A stretch of DNA of 11,646 nucleotides, taken from positions 1-11,646 of the forward strand of contig JAFGKP010000126.1 in the NCBI GenBank assembly GCA_016928455.1, written 5' to 3'. Origin of the DNA: Methanomicrobia archaeon. Its GTDB lineage: Archaea > Halobacteriota > Syntropharchaeia > Alkanophagales > Methanospirareceae. Under the pieces are notes generated by a model. The model did no database searches and was not told the origin of the DNA. It worked only from the letters and a program-made list of their open reading frames with translations. The position numbers were made by a program, and so were the translations under genes. This document shows positions 7,266 through 11,646 of this stretch, in pieces; positions within the stretch are counted from its first letter, which is position 1, and each line of letters starts with the position of its first letter.

Positions 7266-7306
7266 CTATAAGAGTGCTCCAGCACATACATATATATACA
7301 TACGCG
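7266..7306. promoter_or_regulatory. Divergent promoter region, thiamine-binding protein / hybrid kinase
   Basis: The 81-base gap between two divergent genes holds an AT-rich core TATATATA (7291-7298) inside a 25-base run of strictly alternating purines and pyrimidines (7282-7306). A second TATA-like box, CTATAAG, is at 7267-7273. The core sits about 47 bases before the minus-strand start, leaving room for the ribosome site. For the plus-strand gene, CTATAAG gives a leader that keeps its GGAGAGG site (7311-7317), whereas the central core would give an almost leaderless transcript. Assignment of each box to a gene is inference. Confidence 0.5.
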
Positions 7307-7325
7307 AACAGGAGAGGACCAAGCG

Positions 7326-9245
7326 ATGCCACTGCCAGAGGCGCAACGGGAGATAACGATCCTGCATGTGGATGATGAGCCCGCGTTCCTTGCGCTGACC
7401 AAAGCCTTTCTGGAACGCGAGCAGGAGCATTTCGTGGTGGATACCGCGACCTCGGTGGAGGAGGCACTCACGCGGCTGGATGAGCGTTCTTATAACATCA
7501 TCGTCTCCGATTTCCAGATGCCCGGACTGGACGGCTTGACGTTACTGCAACAGGTGCGCGAGCGCAGCAGCACGATACCGTTCATCGTGTTCACGGGTAA
7601 GGGGCGAGAAGAAGTCGCTATTGAGGCACTGAACAGGGGCGCCAACTATTACCTCCAGAAAGGCAGTGATATCGCGAGCATGTACGGCACGTTGATCTAC
7701 GCGATCGAGGAAGTAGTGTCGAAACATAGGGCACTGGAGGCGCTGCGGGAGAGCCAGGCGCGGTACAAGGAGCTGGCGGATTCCTTGCCCCAGGTGGTCT
7801 TTGAAGCCGATGAGCGCGGTACTCTCACCTTTGTGAATCGCAACGCCTTTGACGTTTTCGGGTATACGGAAGCGGAATTTGAGAACGGCTTGAACGCCCT
7901 TCAGATGATCGTACCTGAAGATCAGGCCCGAGCTACGCGGAATATGCAGCGGGTGCTCAAGGGCGCGTCAATCGGCGGTATTGAGTACACAGCGTTACGG
8001 AAAGATGGGTCCACGTTCCCCGTCTCGATCCATACGAGCCGTATACTCCGCGACAGCAAGCCCGTTGGCTTACGCGGTGTTTTAATAGATCAAACGGCGC
8101 GTAAGCAGGTAGAAGACGCACTGGTCAAGCGTGACGAGCTCTACCGTCTGCTCACTGAGGAATCGCCCTTCGGGGTCGCTATTATCTACCCGGATGGCCG
8201 GTACGGCTATGTGAATAGCACGTTCGTCAAGCTCTTCGGGTATACGCTGGAAGACATTCCCACCGGGCGTGCCTGGTTCACGAAAGCCTTCCCGGATGAC
8301 TCGGCCCGTGAAGCCGCGCGCTCGGCATGGATCGCAGATCTGAAGGCTTCACAACCCGGGCAATTCCGACCGCGTTCGTTCGCCGTCACCTGCAAGGATG
8401 GCTCGCAGAAAATGATTTGTTTCCGCTCGGTTACACTCTCGACGGGCGAGCAGCTCGTTTTGTATGAGGACAGTACAGCCCAGAAGCGAGCGGAAACGGA
8501 ACGTGCGGCTATCCTCAAAGAACTCTCTGCCAAGAACCGAGAGCTGGAGCGGTTCACCTACACCGTCTCTCACGATTTGCGCTCACCGCTCGTGACCATT
8601 GAAGGCTTTACTGATATGCTGCAGAAGGATTTAGAGCAGACTAACCATAAACGGGTGATGAGCGATTTGCGGTACATCTCGACCGCAGCGGCCAGGATGG
8701 ACGAGCTCTTGAGCGCAACGCTGAAGCTCTCGCGTATTGGGCGGATGACGAACCCGCTCGAGGACATCCCGTTTGGCACGCTTATTCAAGATGCTGTGGC
8801 GCAAACCGCCGGGGAGATACAGGCGAGCGGAGCTGAACTTACCGTCGCTGATCAGTTCCCGACGGTCCATGTGGATCGTTTGGGGGTTATAGAACTGCTC
8901 GTGAATCTGATCAGCAATAGTATCAAATATCGAGGCGATCGCCCGGATCCCAAAATAGAGCTTGGACATCGTATGGACAGTGATGGAACGGTATTCTTCG
9001 TAAAGGACAACGGGATCGGTATCGCAAAGGTTGAGCAGGAGAAGGTGTTCGAGATTTTTTACCAGGTGGACCGGCGGAGCGAAGGCACGGGCGCCGGGTT
9101 GGCGATCGTACGCCGGATCGTCGAGATGCATGGCGGTCGCATCTGGATCGAATCTGAACTGGGTAACGGTTGCACGGTCTGTTTCACGCTGCCCGTGGTG
9201 GGTGCGAGCAAACCGCTAGATTTATCCGCTAGATTTATCCGCTAG
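7326..9245 (+). CDS. Hybrid REC-PAS-PAS sensor histidine kinase
   Basis: A 639-residue soluble signal-transduction protein. The N-terminal receiver domain (about 9-125) has the acidic pair Asp16/Asp17, phospho-acceptor Asp62 (IIVSDFQMPG), Thr90 (FIVFTGKG) and Lys112. Two PAS domains follow (about 147-260 and 272-390), each with a DG(R/S/T)-type turn and N(R/S)xF-like core. The HisKA segment FTYTVSHDLRSPL carries His416. The HATPase domain has the N box NLISNSIKY (Asn531), DNGIGIA (Asp561) and GTGAGLAIVRRIVEMHGG. No membrane helices are predicted, so the stimulus is probably cytoplasmic (redox, gas or small ligand); no haem or flavin motif is evident in the PAS parts. The receiver-first order suggests it is itself a phosphorelay target. 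No partner regulator is adjacent. A GGAGAGG site precedes ATG 7326. The last residues, LDLSARFIR, are encoded by a 13-bp tandem repeat whose third copy supplies the stop codon. Confidence 0.93.
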   Translation: MPLPEAQREITILHVDDEPAFLALTKAFLEREQEHFVVDTATSVEEALTRLDERSYNIIVSDFQMPGLDGLTLLQQVRERSSTIPFIVFTGKGREEVAIEALNRGANYYLQKGSDIASMYGTLIYAIEEVVSKHRALEALRESQARYKELADSLPQVVFEADERGTLTFVNRNAFDVFGYTEAEFENGLNALQMIVPEDQARATRNMQRVLKGASIGGIEYTALRKDGSTFPVSIHTSRILRDSKPVGLRGVLIDQTARKQVEDALVKRDELYRLLTEESPFGVAIIYPDGRYGYVNSTFVKLFGYTLEDIPTGRAWFTKAFPDDSAREAARSAWIADLKASQPGQFRPRSFAVTCKDGSQKMICFRSVTLSTGEQLVLYEDSTAQKRAETERAAILKELSAKNRELERFTYTVSHDLRSPLVTIEGFTDMLQKDLEQTNHKRVMSDLRYISTAAARMDELLSATLKLSRIGRMTNPLEDIPFGTLIQDAVAQTAGEIQASGAELTVADQFPTVHVDRLGVIELLVNLISNSIKYRGDRPDPKIELGHRMDSDGTVFFVKDNGIGIAKVEQEKVFEIFYQVDRRSEGTGAGLAIVRRIVEMHGGRIWIESELGNGCTVCFTLPVVGASKPLDLSARFIR

Positions 9246-9251
9246 ATTTAT
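9213..9251. repeat. Three perfect 13-bp tandem repeats
   Basis: The unit CCGCTAGATTTAT occurs three times without mismatch (9213-9225, 9226-9238, 9239-9251), followed by a partial TTATCC. It spans the 3' end of the kinase gene, including its TAG stop, and touches the stop codon of the convergent hdrA gene (9252-9254). Because 13 is not a multiple of three, each unit is read in a different frame, and a gain or loss of one copy would change the kinase's C-terminal residues and stop position. Confidence 0.95.
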
Positions 9252-10958
9252 TTATCCCTTCTCGCTCGCGCGGCACGAGCGGAGCGCGAAGAAATTCTTT
9301 ATCTGCGCCGAGACTTCGATATTCCTGAAGTGACGCTGGTCCAGTGCACCGGTTGGGCACGCGGCAACGCAGGTGCCGCACCCCTTACAGAGCGCCTCGA
9401 TCACTTCCAGCTGCTCATTCAGCCGTAACGCGCCATAGGGGCATTTATCCACGCAGATCCCGCACTTCACGCAGGCAGACTGATCCACCACGGGCGTGAT
9501 CGCCTCAGGCACGACGTACCCACGCGCCATGGGGATTGAGGCTCGCGATGACGCGCCCAGCGCCTGCGCTATGCTCTCCGGGACATCGCGGGGACCATGA
9601 GCGGTACCGCAGACATAAATGCCATCGGTGGCGAAATCCAGTGGTCTTAGCTTCACATGCGCCTCGTAGAAGAACCCGTCTGGCCCCAGCGGCACCTTCA
9701 GCATCTTCGAGATCCGCTCGGTATCTGCTGTACTGACCAGCGGTGTTGAGAGCACTACCAGATCAGCCTTCAGCTCGAGCTCTTTGCGAATATTCGCATG
9801 ATAGACCTTGACAGTCGTTCCCTGCACGATCGGCTCGCTCCCGTGCTCGAAGCGTACGAATCGTACCCCCTGCTCACGCGCCTCGGTGAGCAGGTCTTCA
9901 TACTCGCCGTACACATTGATCCCTTCATTCAGGATATAGATCTCAGCATCGGGCACCTGCGCCTTTAACACTAACGCGTTCTTCAAAGCGGTGGTGCAGC
10001 AGATCTTCGAGCAGTACGAGACCTTCCGGCCGCGCGCGCCGACACACTGGATCATCACGATCCGTTTGCCGAGTGTGCTGAAATCGGCTATCTCTGCACA
10101 CGATCGCAACCGTTCCTCCAGATCCAGCTGCGTGATCACGCGCTTTCCGTCGTACATGAAGAGCCCTTCAGGTTTGAGCTCTTCCGCACCGATCGCCACA
10201 ATAATCGTGCCAATGCTGAGCTTCTGTGTTGCGCCGTTCGAGGAAATGGATGCGGTGAAATTACCGACATAGCCCTCCACCACCTCCACTGAGGCCGCGG
10301 TACAGACGGTTATCTTCTTCTCCGCTTGCACATCCCTCACGACGGCACGCAAGAACTCGCGTGCATCAACGAAGGTGGGATAGAGCTTATACAATTTTCG
10401 CAGCAGTCCACCCAGCTCCGGCTCCTTCTCCACGAGGTGCACCTCGAAGCCCTGCCGCGCGAGATTCAACGCCGCGGTCATGCCACTGATCCCACCGCCG
10501 ATCACGAGCGATTTCGGCTCGACTCTCACCTGCTCCTCCTCTTGCGGCTCCTGCAAGGCTACTTTGGCCACCGCCATGCGCACCAGGTCCTTCGCTTTCC
10601 CCGTTGCCTTCTCAGGCTCGTGCATGTGGATCCAGGAGCACTGGTCGCGGATGTTCGCGAACTCGAAGAGGTACTTGTTGAGCCCCGCAGCTTCACACGC
10701 TGTCCGGAAGAGCGATTCGTGCGTTCGCGGCGTGCAGGCAGCAACGACGACGCGGTTCAGTCCTTTCTCCACGATCGCCTGCTTTATCGAGTCCACACCG
10801 TCCGATGAGCAGGTGTACAGATTCCGCTCGGCATGCACGACATGCGGCAGCGTCTTCGCGTATTCTGTTACCGCCGGCACATCCACCACACCACCGATGT
10901 TCGTGCCGCAATGGCATATGAATACCCCGATCCGAACCTCCTCGTCACGCTCCGTCAT
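9252..10958 (-). CDS. hdrA: Heterodisulfide reductase-like subunit A (HdrA), ferredoxin-bearing
   Basis: Flavin- and iron-sulfur-containing electron-transfer subunit, in known complexes the bifurcating FAD subunit of HdrABC. The 568 residues show the HdrA N-terminal domain (VFICHCGTNIGG with Cys15/Cys17, YTCS Cys50, AACTPRTHE Cys75, ANIRDQCSW Cys107). The FAD loop VIGGGISGM (154-159) and LVEKEPELGG follow. The inserted cluster-binding Cys set is 305, 316, 320 and 321 (QCVGARGRKVSYCSKICC). Two C-terminal 4Fe-4S motifs are at Cys496-506 and 524-534 (CVKCGICVDKCP, CKGCGTCVAACP). Where many HdrA proteins carry a Cys-x2-Cys after PT(L/F), this one has PTFVDAREF, with Asp198 and Glu201 in those places. 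ATG 10958 is preferred: AAAGGAG lies 10 bases before it but only 1 base before the alternative GTG at 10967. It overlaps the upstream hdrA by 14 bases. No HdrB, HdrC or MvhD gene is in view. Confidence 0.93.
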   Translation of the reverse strand: MTERDEEVRIGVFICHCGTNIGGVVDVPAVTEYAKTLPHVVHAERNLYTCSSDGVDSIKQAIVEKGLNRVVVAACTPRTHESLFRTACEAAGLNKYLFEFANIRDQCSWIHMHEPEKATGKAKDLVRMAVAKVALQEPQEEEQVRVEPKSLVIGGGISGMTAALNLARQGFEVHLVEKEPELGGLLRKLYKLYPTFVDAREFLRAVVRDVQAEKKITVCTAASVEVVEGYVGNFTASISSNGATQKLSIGTIIVAIGAEELKPEGLFMYDGKRVITQLDLEERLRSCAEIADFSTLGKRIVMIQCVGARGRKVSYCSKICCTTALKNALVLKAQVPDAEIYILNEGINVYGEYEDLLTEAREQGVRFVRFEHGSEPIVQGTTVKVYHANIRKELELKADLVVLSTPLVSTADTERISKMLKVPLGPDGFFYEAHVKLRPLDFATDGIYVCGTAHGPRDVPESIAQALGASSRASIPMARGYVVPEAITPVVDQSACVKCGICVDKCPYGALRLNEQLEVIEALCKGCGTCVAACPTGALDQRHFRNIEVSAQIKNFFALRSCRASEKG

Positions 10959-11646
10959 GGTGACCACGCTCCTTTCGTGCTATAATCTCAGAGGCCGCAG
11001 CTGCTGCAGCACTCGCCTGGGCCACGCTCTCCGGGATGTCCTTCGGGCCCTGTGCGTAGCCAATGAGAAAGATCCCCGCCTTGTTCGTCTCAATCGGCGC
11101 GCCGAGCCGATCCTTGGGCGTGAAGAACCCGTACTCGTCAACCGGTATATCGAGCACAGCCGCGAGCTCTTTTGCGCTCTTACTTGGTATTGGCGCCGTG
11201 TTCAGCACGACCAGCTCGGCCTCTATGCGCTCCAGTTTCCCGGTAGCCATGTCTTCATATTTGATGATCAGGTTCTTCGTCGCTTTATCCTCGATGAGCT
11301 CGCCCGGACGGCCCCGTACGTACGTGATCTCGTATTCCGATTCTCCACGGTCTAAGTACTCCTGCGATCGCTTACCTACGGCCCGCAATTCAGAGTACAG
11401 GATGTAGGTCTTCGTGTCCGGGTAATGCTCCCGAGTGAGTATCGCGCCCTTGGTGGCATTCAAACAGCAGACACTGCAGCAATAGGAGTACTTGCTCCGA
11501 TCGCGCAGCCCGACACATTGGATGAAGACGACCGTCCGCGGCACGTTACCGTCAGAAGGCCGTAGAAGGTGCCCTTCCGTCGGGCCGCCCGCGCAGATCA
11601 GCCGCTCGAATTCCAGTGCCGTGAGCACATTCGGATAGACGCCGTA
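10945..11646 (-). CDS. HdrA-like protein lacking C-terminal ferredoxins (5' end beyond window)
   Basis: C-terminal 233 residues of a second HdrA homologue; the N-terminal part lies past the window edge. The visible part begins YGVYPNVLTALEFERL and contains the typical HdrA segment VVFIQCVGLRDRSKYSYCC continuing to SVCC (inserted-cluster cysteines). It then has HYPDTKTYILYSELRAVGK, the flavin-domain closing segment GIFLIGYAQGPKDIPESVAQ and an Ala-rich helix (ASAAAAAASEII). It stops shortly afterwards (KERGHHDGA), where canonical HdrA continues into two ferredoxin motifs, so this paralogue lacks them. The end is clean: the stop overlaps the next hdrA start and the gene carries that gene's ribosome site, which argues for an evolved two-gene unit rather than a broken gene. 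The two are probably co-translated and may form a heterodimer. Confidence 0.92.
   Translation of the reverse strand, partial: YGVYPNVLTALEFERLICAGGPTEGHLLRPSDGNVPRTVVFIQCVGLRDRSKYSYCCSVCCLNATKGAILTREHYPDTKTYILYSELRAVGKRSQEYLDRGESEYEITYVRGRPGELIEDKATKNLIIKYEDMATGKLERIEAELVVLNTAPIPSKSAKELAAVLDIPVDEYGFFTPKDRLGAPIETNKAGIFLIGYAQGPKDIPESVAQASAAAAAASEIIARKERGHHDGA

Noticed and set aside
10959..10967. GTG start at 10967 for the downstream hdrA
   Set aside because: The AAAGGAG site would be only 1 base away; the ATG at 10958 has proper spacing and fits the family N-terminus.
10480..11355. 291-residue plus-strand open frame across the hdrA pair
   Set aside because: Antisense shadow; composition is Arg/Ser/Cys-rich and the minus-strand genes carry all expected motifs.
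9252..11646. The two hdrA genes as one frameshifted gene
   Set aside because: The downstream gene has its own complete N-terminal domain and ribosome site, and both contain the inserted-cluster cysteines, so they are paralogues, not halves.
1..11646. CRISPR arrays, tRNA or rRNA genes, transposases, integrase sites
   Set aside because: None seen on reading both strands; the only clear repeat is the 13-bp triplet at 9213-9251.

Overview
The window reads as a chromosomal segment of a euryarchaeon, probably from a methanogen-related lineage (methane- or alkane-metabolising groups such as the Methanomicrobia, ANME or Syntrophoarchaeum relatives would fit; this placement is an inference from gene content only). 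Support comes from archaeal-type information genes (ribosomal protein eL43/L37Ae, RNA polymerase subunit P, KEOPS Pcc1, an RqcH/NEMF-type protein, a Hel308-like helicase, type II methionine aminopeptidase), TATA-box-like promoters, Shine-Dalgarno sites matching GGAGGTGATC, two HdrA genes, and a receiver-PAS-histidine kinase of a style common in methanogens. The DNA is fairly GC-rich and almost fully coding; no gap without a gene exceeds 300 bases.

Layout. On the minus strand at the left edge lies the methionine aminopeptidase gene (cut by the window edge after its last metal-binding Glu), with its own TATA-like promoter. Also on the minus strand, a Hel308-like helicase is followed by an overlapping 223-residue gene of unknown function, which looks translationally coupled to it. 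A symmetric TATA element separates the helicase from a plus-strand run of information genes: eL43, rpoP, pcc1, and a small two-helix membrane protein whose start lies inside pcc1. After a T-rich stretch comes the large RqcH/NEMF gene.

A minus-strand MTH1187-type thiamine-binding protein converges on RqcH and shares a divergent promoter region with a plus-strand REC-PAS-PAS-HisKA-HATPase hybrid kinase. The kinase gene ends in three perfect copies of a 13-bp tandem repeat that abuts the stop codon of the convergent hdrA gene. The right end is a minus-strand pair of overlapping hdrA genes. The downstream one has the N-terminal, flavin and double-ferredoxin parts. The upstream one, cut by the window, lacks the C-terminal ferredoxin part.

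How the genes work together. The plus-strand block serves transcription (RpoP), translation (eL43), tRNA t6A modification (Pcc1/KEOPS) and rescue of stalled ribosomes (RqcH). The helicase and its partner gene probably act in replication-fork repair. The HdrA pair belongs to cytoplasmic electron transfer and flavin-based electron bifurcation or confurcation. The most interesting leads are the unidentified partner of Hel308, the apparently complementary HdrA pair, the small membrane protein launched by a perfect Shine-Dalgarno inside pcc1, and the 13-bp repeat at the kinase/hdrA junction.
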